Counted from the first letter of the stretch, positions 1 through 9,602 are shown. The stretch: 64,000 nucleotides of DNA from Svornostia abyssi (GCA_024666565.1 CP088295.1:2108001-2172000); one strand, 5' to 3'. Program-made: numbers and translations. The notes: generated by a model not told the origin, from the sequence alone.

Positions 1-1452
1 TGGGCGAAGGTCACCCGCACGCCGGGGGTGGCCGTCCTCACCGCCGGCCCCGGGGTCACGAACGGCATGAGCGCGATGGGCTCGGCGCTCATGAACCACT
101 CCCCGATGGTGGTCCTCGGCGGCCGCGCACCCGCGATGCGGTGGGGGATGGGGTCGCTGCAGGAGATCGATCACGTGCCGTTCGTCGCGCCGCTCACGCG
201 GTCGGCCGCCACGGCCGACAGCCCGGCCGCGATCCCCGGTCTCATCGACGACGCACTCGCCGCGGCCGTGGGGGCGCCGGGCGGGCCGGCGTTCGTCGAC
301 TTCCCGCTCGACCACGTCTTCAGCGAGGCGCCCGACCCCGCGAACGCCCCCGGGGTGCTCGACGGCTCCGTCGGCCCGGCCGCGGACGAGGCGCAGCTCT
401 CGCGCGCCATCGAGCTGCTGCGTAGCGCCGAGCGCCCCGCGATCATGGCCGGCACGGACCTCTACTGGGGCCACGGCGAGGACGCGCTGGTCAAGCTCGT
501 CGAGCAGGTGCGGATCCCCGCGTACGTGAACGGGCTGGCCCGTGGCTGCGTGCCGTCCGACCACGAGCTGGCGTTCAGCCGCACCCGCGGGCAGGCGCTC
601 TCGGGCGCCGACGTGGCGCTCGTCATCGGCGTGCCGCTCGACTTCCGTATGGGCTTCGGTGCGGTGTTCGGCGAGGACACGAAGGTCATCGTGATCGACC
701 GCGTGCCGTCCGAGCGCCCGCACCCGCGGGAGATCGCCGCGGAGCTGTACGGCGGGCTGCCGGCGATCCTCGAGGCGCTGGCCGACGGGGTCGGCCCGGG
801 CTCGGACACGACCGCCTGGGTCAACGGCCTGCGGGCTGCCGAGACCGAGAAGCTGGCCGGCGAGCAGGCCGAGATGAGCGACGACCGGTCGCCGCTGCAC
901 CCGCTGCGTCTCTACAAGGAGCTCATCGGCGTGCTGGACCGCGACGCGATCGTCATCGGCGACGGCGGCGACTTCGTCAGCTACGCCGGCCGGGTCATGC
1001 CGACCTACGAGCCGGGCTGCTGGCTGGATCCGGGCCCGTACGGCTGCCTGGGCGCCGGCCCGGGCTATGCGCTGGCCGCCAAGCTCGCGCGGCCGGACAA
1101 GCAGGTGGTGCTGCTGCTCGGCGACGGCGCGTTCGGCTTCAGCGGCATGGAGTTCGACACGCTCGCCCGCCACGGCGTGAACGTCGTGGGTGTGGTCGGC
1201 AACAACGGGATCTGGGCGCTGGAGAAGCACCCGATGGAGTTCCTCTACGGCTACTCCGTCGCGGCGGACCTCGTGCCCGAGACGCCGTACGACCAGGTCG
1301 TCGAGGCGCTCGGCGGCACCGGCTCGCAGGTCCGCGAGCCCGGGCAGCTGCGCGGTGCCCTGGAGAAGGCGCTGAGCGAGGACGGGCCGTCGCTCGTCAA
1401 CGTCATGACCGATCCGACGGTGGTCTACCCGCGCCGGTCCAACCTGGCGTAG
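1..1452 (+). CDS. Acetolactate-synthase-like ThDP-dependent enzyme (5' end outside window)
   Basis: The reading frame is open from base 1, so the N-terminal part is missing and 483 residues are visible. The visible part begins in the first ThDP domain (TAGPGVTN), continues through the central domain and ends with the ThDP/Mg-binding domain, seen as [12 protein letters not shown] followed by VGNNGIW. This is the GDG...NN signature of the acetolactate synthase / oxalyl-CoA decarboxylase / benzoylformate decarboxylase superfamily. The C-terminal half resembles the mycobacterial IlvG-type acetolactate synthases rather than IlvB. The expected reaction is ThDP-dependent decarboxylation and carboligation of 2-oxoacids, but no regulatory subunit gene (ilvN) is visible, so a catabolic role is equally possible. 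The family is certain; the substrate is not. Confidence 0.8.
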   Translation, partial: WAKVTRTPGVAVLTAGPGVTNGMSAMGSALMNHSPMVVLGGRAPAMRWGMGSLQEIDHVPFVAPLTRSAATADSPAAIPGLIDDALAAAVGAPGGPAFVDFPLDHVFSEAPDPANAPGVLDGSVGPAADEAQLSRAIELLRSAERPAIMAGTDLYWGHGEDALVKLVEQVRIPAYVNGLARGCVPSDHELAFSRTRGQALSGADVALVIGVPLDFRMGFGAVFGEDTKVIVIDRVPSERPHPREIAAELYGGLPAILEALADGVGPGSDTTAWVNGLRAAETEKLAGEQAEMSDDRSPLHPLRLYKELIGVLDRDAIVIGDGGDFVSYAGRVMPTYEPGCWLDPGPYGCLGAGPGYALAAKLARPDKQVVLLLGDGAFGFSGMEFDTLARHGVNVVGVVGNNGIWALEKHPMEFLYGYSVAADLVPETPYDQVVEALGGTGSQVREPGQLRGALEKALSEDGPSLVNVMTDPTVVYPRRSNLA

Positions 1453-1519
1453 GACACGTGCTGGCCGGGGGTGTGAGCATCCTGGTTCGTGTGACGAACC
1501 GCAATGCGCACACCCCCGC

Positions 1520-2699
1520 ATGAGCTCGGCCCGGCGGCGGATCGCGCCCGGCGGAGCGGCGGGCGCGACTGGCCCGCCGCCACCACCTCGCGCCGGACCA
1601 CCGCGCCGCGACGGTCGAAGCCGCGACGGCCGACATCGTCGCCCTGCACGCCACCGACCCCACGACCGTGTACCTGTCGGCGTGGGCGCGCGTGGACGGC
1701 ATGGCGCTCGCGGACGTCGACCGCGCCCTCTACGAGGACCGCTCGCTCGTCAAGCACCTGGCGATGCGCCGCACGCTCTTCGTCTTCCCACGGGCGACGC
1801 TGCCCGCTGCGGTGGCGGGACCCAGCGCGCGGGTGGCGGCGGCCGAGCGCAAGCGGCTGATCAAGGAGATCGACGCCCAGGGGCTGCACGGCGACGGCGC
1901 AGCCTGGCTCGCCAAGGCCACGGACGCGGTGATGGCGCTGCTCGCCGACGGGCGCGCGCACACGTCGACCGAGTTGCGCGAGCAGCTCCCGGTCATCCAG
2001 GGGAAGGTGACGTCCGGGAGCGGGAAGTGGGCGGCCACCATCCCAGTCGGGCCGCGGGTGCTCACCGTGCTCTCGGCTGAGGGCCGAGTGGTGCGCGGGC
2101 CGAACGACGGCGCGTGGACGGTGTCACGGCCGCGGTGGACGTCGATGGCGGCGTGGCTCGGGGAGCCGGTCGCGCCGATGGACGAGCAGGACGGCACGAC
2201 CGAGCTGGTGCGCGGCTGGCTGCGCGCGTTCGGCCCGGGCACGGTGGCCGACATGAAGTGGTGGCTCGGGGGGACGGTGCGCGGGGTGAAGGCGGCGCTG
2301 GCCGCCTTGGCGGCGGTGGAGGTCGACCTCGGCGGGGGCGAGACCGGCTGGGTGCTGCCCGACGACGTCGAGCCCGAGCCGCCGGTCGAGCCGTGGGCGG
2401 CGTTGCTGCCGTCACTGGACCCGACGATCATGGGGTGGCAGTCGCGCGACTGGTATCTGGCGCCGCACCGCGAGCACCTCTTCGACTACGCCGGCAACGC
2501 GGGGCACTCGGCGTGGTGGGACGGCCGGGCCGTCGGCGGCTGGCGCCAGACCGAAGATGGCGCGATCGAACTCCAGCTGCTCGAGGACGTTGGCACCGAA
2601 GCACTCACCGCGCTGGAGACAGAAGCCGATCGCCTCACGAACTTCCTCTCAGGAACCCGTTCCCTCCCGCGCTTCCCATCACCACTGTCGAAGCAATAG
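1520..2699 (+). CDS. Winged-helix DNA-binding domain protein (HTH_42/YcaQ-like), frame interrupted near 1550
   Basis: The body (from 1551) reads AERRARLARRHHLAP, then an HATDPTTVYLSAWARVDG segment and ends near 2699. It matches the HTH_42 family (YcaQ-like proteins; some members are DNA glycosylases that unhook crosslinks), with the C-terminal LLPSLDPTIMGW block typical of the family. In its own frame the only usable start is GTG 1668, which would cut off about 40 conserved residues. The ATG at 1520 gives MSSARRRIAP in the neighbouring frame; removing one G at 1550-1551 joins it exactly to AERRARLARR. I therefore treat the gene as one unit with a +1 indel, either sequencing error or mutation. 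The function of this subgroup is unknown; a DNA-repair role is inferred only from the family. Confidence 0.65.
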
Positions 2700-3029
2700 C
2701 GAGCCCCGGAAGTAGGGAGCCGCAGGCGAGTTTCTTCCGGTGGGAACTTGCGCCTCCGGCGCAATGTTCCCCAGAACCGGCGAAACCCGCCAGAAGCGGG
2801 TTTCGCGCGAGGCCCCAACAGGACGGGCAGGGGTACGTTCCGAGGGGCCGGGATGTGTACGCGACTCGGGCGGCGGGAGGCGCCACTTGCGTGACGCAGT
2901 CGCCCGAACCTATGGGTGGGGGGGGAACGCGAAGTGCCTCCCCCGTACACACAGGACTATCGCCACTGGACACATGATCCGGCAATCAGACATGCGTCCA
3001 TGTAGGTCGAAATCCGGTGCGATACGGCG
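2700..3029. other. 330-bp intergenic region with hairpins, no gene
   Basis: This is the convergent gap between the winged-helix gene and the ppx-like gene. I see no frame with coding character. It holds at least two hairpins (2748-2764 and 2781-2805, described separately), a G-run at about 2913-2920 and otherwise unstructured sequence. It probably terminates transcription from both sides. I found no riboswitch consensus in it. Confidence 0.5.
2781..2805. terminator. Perfect 10-bp hairpin between convergent genes
   Basis: Arms CGAAACCCGC (2781-2790) and GCGGGTTTCG (2796-2805) are exactly complementary around the loop CAGAA. A second stem, TTGCGCC/GGCGCAA with a 3-nt loop, lies at 2748-2764. 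There is no T-run, as is usual for high-GC actinobacterial terminators. The position 80 bases after the stop of the upstream plus-strand gene, and before the stop of the minus-strand gene, suits a bidirectional terminator. Confidence 0.55.
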
Positions 3030-3962
3030 CTAGCGGACCTCTCCGCGGGCCAGGGCCAGCGCGGCGCCGCGCAAGATGTCGTGCTCGCTGACTTCGACCT
3101 GCTCCAGGTCGTACGCGCGCATGGCCTCCATGAGCATTGCGACCCCCGCGACGATGGTCGGGGCGCGGTCCGGATCGAGCCCCACGACGTGCCGGCGCTC
3201 GGCCAGCGGCATCTGCGCCAGGCGGGCGAGGAGGAGCTCGAGCGTGGCGAGCTCGAGGATGTGGCCGTGGACCTTCGCGGCCTCGTACGGCTCGAGCTCG
3301 AGGTCGATGGCGGCCGACTGGGTCGCGGTGCCGGCGACGGCGATGCCGCGGGTGGTCTTCGCCCGCAGGTCGTCGGGCACGGCGGTGCGGAACACGTGGC
3401 GCACGTCGTGGGCCATCGCCTCCATCTCGTCGTGGTGCGGCGGGTCGTGCAGGAGGTAGCGCTCGCCGTGACGGACGACGCCGACCTGCGTCGAGACGTG
3501 GAAGTCGACATGACCGTCGCGGCCGACGACGAATTCGGTGGAGCCGCCGCCGATGTCGACGACGACGATCTCCTCCCCGTCGTGCGGCCGCTCGGACGTG
3601 GCGCCCGTGAACGTGAGGTTCGCCTCGGTGTCACCGTCGATGACGTGCGCGTCGAGGCCGTAGCGGTCGGTGACGATCTGGCGGAACTCCGGCCCGTTGG
3701 CGGCATCCCGCGACGCGCTGGTCAGCACGGCGAAGGTCGCGGTCGCGCCGTGCTCGTCGATGAGCCGGCGGTATTCGTCGAGCACGGTGAACACGCGCTG
3801 CATGGGCTCGTCGCCGAGCCGGCCGCTCTGATCGACGCCTTCGCCGAGCCGCGTGACGATCGAGCGTCGCAGCAGCTCGGTGACGCGCGCGCCGTCGTCC
3901 TCCACATCGGCGAGCAGCAGGCGCGTGGAGTTCGTCCCGATGTCGACGACGGCGACGCGCAT
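3030..3962 (-). CDS. ppx: Ppx/GppA family exopolyphosphatase
   Basis: A 310-residue protein with the two ASKHA ATP-fold phosphate loops of the family: VVDIGTNSTRLLLAD at the N terminus and VVVDIGGGSTEFVVG about 130 residues later. It is the short form without the C-terminal HD-like domain of E. coli Ppx, as is usual in Actinobacteria. The expected activity is release of phosphate from inorganic polyphosphate and/or hydrolysis of pppGpp, in the cytoplasm. It starts at ATG 3962, 2 bases after the stop of the upstream dehydrogenase gene, so the two are probably co-transcribed. The GppA versus Ppx specificity cannot be decided here. Confidence 0.88.
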   Translation of the reverse strand: MRVAVVDIGTNSTRLLLADVEDDGARVTELLRRSIVTRLGEGVDQSGRLGDEPMQRVFTVLDEYRRLIDEHGATATFAVLTSASRDAANGPEFRQIVTDRYGLDAHVIDGDTEANLTFTGATSERPHDGEEIVVVDIGGGSTEFVVGRDGHVDFHVSTQVGVVRHGERYLLHDPPHHDEMEAMAHDVRHVFRTAVPDDLRAKTTRGIAVAGTATQSAAIDLELEPYEAAKVHGHILELATLELLLARLAQMPLAERRHVVGLDPDRAPTIVAGVAMLMEAMRAYDLEQVEVSEHDILRGAALALARGEVR

Positions 3963-3964
3963 CG

Positions 3965-4888
3965 CTAGGCCTTCGCCGGGTTCGGCAGCGGGTCGCCGTC
4001 CAGCGCCGCGAGGACGTTGCCGACGGCCAGCTCGGTCATCCGGTGACGGGCCGTGACCGTCGCCGAGCCGATGTGCGGGAGCACGAGGACGTTCGGCAGC
4101 TCGAGGAGCGGGTCGTGGGGCGGCAGCGGCTCGGGCGTGGTGACGTCGAGCCCGGCGCCGCCGAGGTGGCCGCGTTCGAGCGCGTCGACGAGGGCGTCCT
4201 GATCGACGAGGCCGCCGCGGGCGGTGTTGATGAGCAGCGCGCCGGGCTTCATCGCGGCGAGCTCCGCTTCGCCGATGAGCTTGCGGGTGTCGAGCGACAG
4301 CGGGACGTGGAGCGTGACGACGTCGGCGTCCGGCAGCACGGCGAGCAGGTCGGCGTCCCGTCCGGCGTACGTGACGTCCATGCCGAACGCGGCTGCACGC
4401 TCGCCGACGGCGCGCCCGATGCGGCCCGGGCCGACGACGAGCAGCCGGGCGCCGCGCAGCTCGAGCCCGAGGTGGCCCGCGGGCTCCCAGGTCTTCCAGG
4501 CGCCGTCGGTCACGGTGCGCGCGGCGACGGGGATGTGGCGCGCCACGCTGAGGAGCAGGGCGAGCGTCATGTCGGCGGTGGCGTCGGTGAGGACGTCGGG
4601 CGTGACACCCACGGCGATGTCGCGGCGCAGCGCGGCTTGCACGTCGATGTTGTCCGCGCCCACGGCGTAGTTCGCGACGACCTTCAGCCGTGGCGCGGCG
4701 TCGAGCAGTTCGGCGTTGACGCGGTCGGCGAGCGTGGTGATGAGCGCGTCGGCATCGGCGGCGATGCGGCGCAGCTCGGCGGGCGAGGGCGGCATCTGCT
4801 CGCGGCGGACGACGAGCTGGTGGCCGGCGTCGGGGATGCGCTGCAGCGCGTCGCCGGGAAGCTCACGGGTGACGTGCACGATGGCCAT
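3965..4888 (-). CDS. D-2-hydroxyacid dehydrogenase (glyoxylate/hydroxypyruvate reductase type)
   Basis: A 307-residue member of the D-isomer-specific 2-hydroxyacid dehydrogenase family. The NAD(P)-binding Rossmann loop is VVGPGRIGRAVGERA. The catalytic residues are in place: Arg in INTARGGLVD, Glu in TTPEPLPPHDP and His in VLPHIGSAT. It should reversibly reduce a 2-oxoacid such as glyoxylate or hydroxypyruvate to the D-hydroxyacid. It starts at ATG 4888 and runs into the ppx-like gene with 2 bases between them. Substrate specificity is not readable from the sequence. Confidence 0.88.
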   Translation of the reverse strand: MAIVHVTRELPGDALQRIPDAGHQLVVRREQMPPSPAELRRIAADADALITTLADRVNAELLDAAPRLKVVANYAVGADNIDVQAALRRDIAVGVTPDVLTDATADMTLALLLSVARHIPVAARTVTDGAWKTWEPAGHLGLELRGARLLVVGPGRIGRAVGERAAAFGMDVTYAGRDADLLAVLPDADVVTLHVPLSLDTRKLIGEAELAAMKPGALLINTARGGLVDQDALVDALERGHLGGAGLDVTTPEPLPPHDPLLELPNVLVLPHIGSATVTARHRMTELAVGNVLAALDGDPLPNPAKA

Positions 4889-4940
4889 CGCGCCGATCCT
4901 CGCATGTCGTGAGGCGGCGTCGGCGCCACCGCCGGCGCGC

Positions 4941-4946
4941 TATAGT
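4941..4946 (+). promoter_or_regulatory. -10 hexamer upstream of tRNA-fMet
   Basis: TATAGT is the only AT-rich hexamer in a GC-rich stretch. It lies 13 bases before the mature tRNA 5' end, a normal distance for a short tRNA leader. No good -35 box is visible. Confidence 0.5.
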
Positions 4947-4959
4947 GGTCGGTCCACGC

Positions 4960-5033
<74 letters not shown>

Positions 5034-5034
5034 T

Positions 5035-5096
5035 TGATTCCTTGACGGTTCGCCGGCAAGGAATCAGCCCGGAAGCCCCCTCTCGCCAGGGGGCTT
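5035..5096 (+). terminator. Two successive hairpins after tRNA-fMet
   Basis: First stem: TGATTCCTTG (5035-5044) with CAAGGAATCA (5057-5066), a perfect 10-bp arm. Second stem: AAGCCCCCT (5073-5081) with AGGGGGCTT (5088-5096), followed by TCGTCGTTCT. The second has the form of an intrinsic terminator and lies just before the end of the minus-strand GGDEF gene, so it may serve both directions. Confidence 0.75.
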
Positions 5097-5126
5097 TCGT
5101 CGTTCTGGGGCCCGTCGCACCGCCGA

Positions 5127-6517
5127 TCAGGAGGCGGCGGCCGCGGTGCGCTGCGCCGTCTTGTGCGCGTACATGCGGGCGTCGGCCATCCGCAGCGCGG
5201 TGTCCACGTCGGGGGCTTCCACGGGGATCTCGACGTCGCCGCACGCGCTGCTGATGGGCGTGCGCGCGCTCCGCTGCGTCAGCGCGTGCTCGATGTCGCG
5301 GATCTGCAGTGAGGAGGTCAGCGGCCACACGACGCAGAACTCATCGCCGCCGAGCCGATACGCACGTCCGCGCCCGTCGACGAGACGGGCGAGACGGTCT
5401 GCCAGCAGGGCGAGCAGCAGGTCACCCTCCTGGTGACCGCGGGTGTCGTTGTACGCCTTGAAGCCGTTGAGGTCACAGAGGACGAGCCGGAGGCCCTGGC
5501 CCGTCGCCATGGCGGCCGGCAGCTCTTCCATCAGCGCGCGGCGGTTGGGCAGGCCGGTGAGGTGGTCGTGGCGGGCCTCTCTGCGCATCTGCTCGACGAG
5601 CCCGACGTGCTCGCCGAAGACGATGGCGGCGCGGACGCCGCCCAGGACGAGGGCGAGTGTGGCCAGGAGCGTCGCGGTCAGCGGGATGTCGGCGACCACG
5701 CCGTCCGCGACGACGATCCCGAGCGCGAGGAGCAGCCAGGAGTTGGGGATCGCCGCGTCGCGCCAGGTCAGCGTCTCGGCCACGCGCGGCCGAGCGGCCG
5801 GCAGCAGCGCGGCGATCGCGAAGAGCATGAAGCTCACGAGCCAGACGGCGTCCATCACGCTGACGGCCACCACGCTGCGGGCCGAGAGCGGTGACAGGTA
5901 GAAGAGGTCCGCGGTCGCGTTGAGGGCCACCGCCGCGCAGAGGGTGCCGAGCTGACTCCCGGGGTACCAGCCGGCCCGGCCGAGGCGGATCGTGACGACG
6001 GCGATCGACACGAGCGCGAGCATGATGAACCACGCCGTCTCCGCGAACGCGCCGAACGTGCCGGTTCCGATCGTGACGCCGTGGAGCATCGTCGCGACCA
6101 CGAGCGCAGCAGCGGCCGCTCCGCTGATGTAACCGGCGAGCCGGGCGGACGAGCCCGCCGGCCATGCGCCGCTGCGGTGCGGCGAGCGTCACGCCGAACA
6201 TGAGGCAGAGGTAGCCCGCCGTGAAGAGCCCGTCGTCGGCGGTGAGCAGCCGCGACGTGCTCGGCCCGTATTCCACCCACGCGTCCCCGCCGACCCAGAG
6301 GGTCAGGCCGAGCGCGATCAGCCCCCAGGCGCGCCGGTTCTCGGCCCGGGTCGCGGTGCGGACCCACAGGACGAAGGCGGCCAGCGCCGCCGGCGTGTAG
6401 TACAGCCCGCTGGGGACCCAGTCGGTGTGGTCGAGCAACCCGACGACGAGATACGCCGCCGCCAGGAGGCAGCCGGGCTCCCACGCACGCCCAGCACATG
6501 ATGCTCGTGGCTCGCAC
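5127..6517 (-). CDS. Membrane-anchored GGDEF diguanylate cyclase, frame interrupted near 6155
   Basis: The C-terminal half contains a GGDEF domain: DHLTGLPNRRALME, then LCDLNGFKAYNDTRGHQEGD, then the active-site loop RLGGDEF. This predicts synthesis of cyclic di-GMP from two GTP. The N-terminal half has about seven to eight hydrophobic helices (for example LLAAAYLVVGLLD, LIALGLTLWVGG, TAWFIMLALVSIAVV). The membrane part is split between two frames: one ends in RRMAGG and the other continues SSARLAGYISG. Removing one C from CCC at 6154-6156 (plus strand) joins them. The true start is uncertain; initiation at 6639 is possible but would overlap the divergent P450 start at 6627. The 6517 boundary given is a compromise. 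Confidence 0.7.
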
Positions 6518-6603
6518 GCGCGTTGTATCGGCAGCCGCTCTGGGCGATACGAGTCCGCCAATGGGGCCCTGGACGCCCCTGCGTCGAGTTCCTCACGACG
6601 CGC

Positions 6604-6628
6604 GATACGCATGATACGTTCTTCGTAT
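6604..6628 (+). promoter_or_regulatory. Putative operator overlapping the P450 start codon
   Basis: GATACG occurs at 6604 and 6613 as a direct repeat. ATACG (6614-6618) and CGTAT (6624-6628) form an inverted repeat around TTCTT that runs into the ATG at 6627. No Shine-Dalgarno sequence precedes the ATG, so a leaderless transcript is possible. The likely ligand is the TetR regulator encoded at the end of the same operon. Confidence 0.4.
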
Positions 6629-8030
6629 GAATGTTTCATCCGGTGCGGTGAGCTGCAGCGACTACGGGTCGCTGCCCGGACCGCGGGGCCCCGGTGTCCT
6701 GCAGCAGTTGCGCTGGATGTCGCGCCAACACACGTTCTGGAACGACCACGCCGCGCGCTACGGGCCGGCGTATCGCGTCCACTTCCCGTTCATGCTCGGG
6801 CGGATCGCGGTGTTCACGACGCCGTCCGCGGCGAAGACCGTGCTCCGGCTCAAGCCGTCGGTCGCGCATGCCGGGGAGGCATACAAGGTGCTCGAGCAGT
6901 CCGCGGGCCCGAGCGCCGTCATCCTCCTCGACGAGGACGAGCATCTGCGGATGCGCAAGCTCATCCTCTCGCCGCTGCACGGCGACCGCCTCGCGCGCTG
7001 GGAGGGCTTCTGCGAAGAGCGGACCCTGCAGGCAGTCGAGTCCTGGCCGATCGGCACGCCGATGCGGCTGCGTCCGATCACCGAGCAGATCAGCCTCGCG
7101 GTCATCCTCAAGATCGTCTTCGGCGTGCGTGACCCCGCGCGCGCGGACGAGCTCAGCGGCCTGCTGCCCGTGCTCTTCGACATCCCGCTCGGCGCGGCCC
7201 CCGGGTACTTCCATCGCTTCGGCCGCATCGACCTCGGCCCGCGGAGCCCGTGGGGCGCGTTCCGCCGCAAGCGCGACCGCATCGACGAGCTCGTCCTCGC
7301 CGAGGTCGCCGACCGGCGGGCCGAGTTCGCGCGCGACCGCGGTGACGAGGCCGACGAGGCACACGCCGACCTCCTCTCGATGCTGCTCGCCCAGCGCGAC
7401 GAGCAGGGCCGGCCGCTCACCGACCGTGAGCTGCGCGACCAGCTCGTGACCATGCTCGTCGCCGGCCACGAGACCACGTCGACCTCGACCGCCTGGGCCA
7501 TCGAGCGTCTCGTGCGCCATCCCGAGGTCCTCGCGACGCTGAAGGCGGACCTGGCGCGCGGCGAGACGACCTACCTCGATGCGGTGATCAAGGAGACGAT
7601 GCGCTGCCGCCCGGTCGTCGCCCAGATCGCCCGTCGCCTCACCGAGGAGACCGAGATCGACGGCACGCGCATCCCTGCCGGAACGACCGTCATCATCCCG
7701 ATGGCCGTGATCCACCGCGACCCCGACGTCTATCCCGACCCCGACGCGTTCCGACCCGAGCGCTTCCTCGACGGCAACGACCCCGGCGGCTACAGCTGGC
7801 TGCCCTTCGGCGGCGGCGTGCGACGCTGCCCCGGCGCGAGCCTCGCCCTCCTGGAGATGCGCGTGATCATCAGGACCATCCTCGAGCGCGTCGAGCTCTC
7901 GCCCGACCGCGACGAGCCCGAGCAGCAGGTCGTTCGCGGCGTCACGATCGTCCCCAGCCGCGGAGGCCGCGTCGTGGTCGAGCGGCGCCTCCCCGCGCCC
8001 GCCCGCGCTCCGGCCGGCGCCACGGTGTGA
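6627..8030 (+). CDS. Cytochrome P450
   Basis: A 467-residue class of P450 with every hallmark. The I-helix oxygen-activation motif is AGHETT, the K-helix ExxR is in KETMR, a PERF-type meander is FRPERFLDG, and the heme loop FGGGVRRCPG has the axial Cys at about residue 401. It should be a haem-thiolate monooxygenase needing separate ferredoxin and reductase partners, none of which is encoded nearby. The sequence resembles the CYP110/CYP1xx-like soluble bacterial P450s acting on fatty or terpenoid substrates, but the substrate is unknown. It overlaps the following tetR gene as GTGA, so the two are translationally coupled. Confidence 0.93.
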   Translation: MNVSSGAVSCSDYGSLPGPRGPGVLQQLRWMSRQHTFWNDHAARYGPAYRVHFPFMLGRIAVFTTPSAAKTVLRLKPSVAHAGEAYKVLEQSAGPSAVILLDEDEHLRMRKLILSPLHGDRLARWEGFCEERTLQAVESWPIGTPMRLRPITEQISLAVILKIVFGVRDPARADELSGLLPVLFDIPLGAAPGYFHRFGRIDLGPRSPWGAFRRKRDRIDELVLAEVADRRAEFARDRGDEADEAHADLLSMLLAQRDEQGRPLTDRELRDQLVTMLVAGHETTSTSTAWAIERLVRHPEVLATLKADLARGETTYLDAVIKETMRCRPVVAQIARRLTEETEIDGTRIPAGTTVIIPMAVIHRDPDVYPDPDAFRPERFLDGNDPGGYSWLPFGGGVRRCPGASLALLEMRVIIRTILERVELSPDRDEPEQQVVRGVTIVPSRGGRVVVERRLPAPARAPAGATV

Positions 8031-8641
8031 ACGAGCTCGCCGACCTGCTGCGGGCGGCCGGGGAGCCGCCTGCCGACGACCCTTCGGCCGCCGTGATCGC
8101 CGACGCGGCCCTGCGCCAGTTCGAGCTGTTCGGGATCTCGCGGTCCACCATGGAGCAGATCGCACGCCGGGCGAAGGTCTCGCGCGTGACGCTCTACCGG
8201 CGCTTCCCGAGCAAAGATGCGCTGGTCGACGCCGTGATCCTGCGCGAGCTCCAGCGCTTCACCGCCGACCTCGACCGGGCGGTGGAACCCTTCGACGATC
8301 TCGACGACCGCCTCGTCGAGGGGTTCCTGTTCGTCCTCGACGCCATTCGCGGCCACCGCCTCCTCCAGCGCGTCCTGGAGAGCGAACCCGAGACCATCCT
8401 GCCCCGCCTGACGGTGGACGGGGCGCCGTTCATCGGCATCGCGAGCGGCTACCTCGCCGCGCGGCTCGTCCTCGATCGCGACGATGACCGCACCCCCGAC
8501 GATCTGGCGATCGTCGCCGACACCGTCGTCCGCCTGCTCCTGTCCTACCTCCTGACGCCGCAGACGCTCGTCGATCTCGACGATCCCGCCGCGGCCCGCG
8601 CGTTCGCGCTGCGCTACCTGCGCCCCATCCTCGTCGGGTAG
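8027..8641 (+). CDS. TetR/AcrR-family regulator coupled to the P450
   Basis: A 204-residue protein. The N-terminal helix-turn-helix reads TMEQIARRAKVSRVTLYRRFPSKDALVDAV, as in TetR-family repressors; the C-terminal helical part should bind an effector. The GTG at 8027 overlaps the P450 stop (GTGA). This order suggests that it controls its own P450 operon, with the repeats at 6604-6628 as candidate operator. The effector is unknown. Confidence 0.85.
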   Translation: MNELADLLRAAGEPPADDPSAAVIADAALRQFELFGISRSTMEQIARRAKVSRVTLYRRFPSKDALVDAVILRELQRFTADLDRAVEPFDDLDDRLVEGFLFVLDAIRGHRLLQRVLESEPETILPRLTVDGAPFIGIASGYLAARLVLDRDDDRTPDDLAIVADTVVRLLLSYLLTPQTLVDLDDPAAARAFALRYLRPILVG

Positions 8642-8656
8642 GCCGCTCGAGGTGGG

Positions 8657-8684
8657 CGCATCTCGCCGTCGACGGCAAGATGCG
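8657..8684. terminator. Hairpin between convergent genes
   Basis: Arms CGCATCTCGCCG (8657-8668) and CGGCAAGATGCG (8673-8684) pair with one mismatch around the loop TCGA. It sits between the convergent ends of the tetR gene (8641) and the DUF6958-like gene (8703), and probably terminates both. Confidence 0.55.
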
Positions 8685-8702
8685 GTGCCGCGACGGATGC
8701 GG

Positions 8703-9017
8703 TCAGCGCGTCGCGGTTCGCAGCCGCTGCGGGCTCGATGTCCCGACTCGGTGCAGTGTGCCGCGGCCCTGCAGGTCGGCGGCGACGTAGCGCGTGGCGT
8801 TCGTCAGCCTGCCGGACGGGAACGCCGGGTGCGCTCCGAGCTGCGCCTGCACGAACGCGACGACGTCCTTGAGCAGGGCCGTCCCGTCGTCGTCTGCCAG
8901 CGCATCAACCGCGACGAGCACCTGCTGGGCGACGAGGTCGTACTGCGTGCGGTCGTAGGTCCAGCCGAGCGGCGCACCGTCGGCGGCGAGCATCTCGACC
9001 CGGTCAGGTGCGCTCAC
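8703..9017 (-). CDS. Small conserved protein, DUF6958-like
   Basis: A 104-residue protein without signal peptide or membrane segment. The visible arrangement is an N-terminal RVEMLAADGAP segment, a YDRTQYDLVAQQVLVAVDAL helix and a C-terminal LTNATRYVAADLQGRG block. This resembles the DUF6958 family, whose members look like small winged-helix proteins and have no known function. GTG 9017 is chosen because GGAG lies six bases upstream; GTG 9029 is also possible. It diverges from the DUF1697 gene with 39 bases between the starts. Confidence 0.55.
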   Translation of the reverse strand: MSAPDRVEMLAADGAPLGWTYDRTQYDLVAQQVLVAVDALADDDGTALLKDVVAFVQAQLGAHPAFPSGRLTNATRYVAADLQGRGTLHRVGTSSPQRLRTATR

Positions 9018-9056
9018 GGCGTTCTCCACGGTGGACCTGGGGGGTACGAGCAACGC

Positions 9057-9602
9057 ATGTCTCAGACGCAGTACGTGGCACTGCTCCGCGGGATCAACGT
9101 CGGCGGCAGGCGGAAGGTCCCGATGTCGGCGCTGCGCGAAGCTCTGGAGCGGGCCGGCTATGCGCGGGTGCGCACGTACATCCAGTCGGGCAACGTCCTG
9201 TTCGCGAGCGACCGGCCTGCGGCCGAGATCGAAGACCACGTCGAGGCCACGCTCGAGCAGGCGTTCGGCTTCCCGATCGTCGTGGTCGTCCGCTCCCAGC
9301 GGCAGTTCCGCAATGTCGTCGCCAAGGCGCCGGAGGGCTTCGGCGGCCAGCCCGACCAGCACCACAGCGACGCCGTGTTCCTCAAGGCGCCCCTGACCGC
9401 CAAGCAGGCGATGCGCGTGGTCGAGTTGCGGGACGGGGTCGATCAGGCGTGGCCCGGCACCGGCGTCGTCTACTTCCAGAGGGTGTCTGCGCAGCGAACC
9501 AAGAGCCGGATGAGCAAGATCATTGCGACGCCGGAGTATTGGCAGATGACGATTCGCAGCTGGGCCACGACGCTCAAGCTGCTCGCGCTGCTGGACGCCT
9601 GA
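9057..9602 (+). CDS. DUF1697 family protein
   Basis: A 181-residue protein that opens with QYVALLRGINVGG and continues with VPMSALREALERAGY and RTYIQSGNVLF. These are the invariant blocks of DUF1697, a widespread cytoplasmic family of unknown function with a two-domain alpha/beta fold. Length and motif order are normal for the family. It starts at ATG 9057 and ends 27 bases before the convergent response-regulator gene. Confidence 0.85.
   Translation: MSQTQYVALLRGINVGGRRKVPMSALREALERAGYARVRTYIQSGNVLFASDRPAAEIEDHVEATLEQAFGFPIVVVVRSQRQFRNVVAKAPEGFGGQPDQHHSDAVFLKAPLTAKQAMRVVELRDGVDQAWPGTGVVYFQRVSAQRTKSRMSKIIATPEYWQMTIRSWATTLKLLALLDA

Noticed and set aside
2700..3029. Riboswitch in the hairpin-rich gap
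   Set aside because: The genes on either side converge on this gap, so it is a 3' region for both, and I recognise no aptamer consensus.
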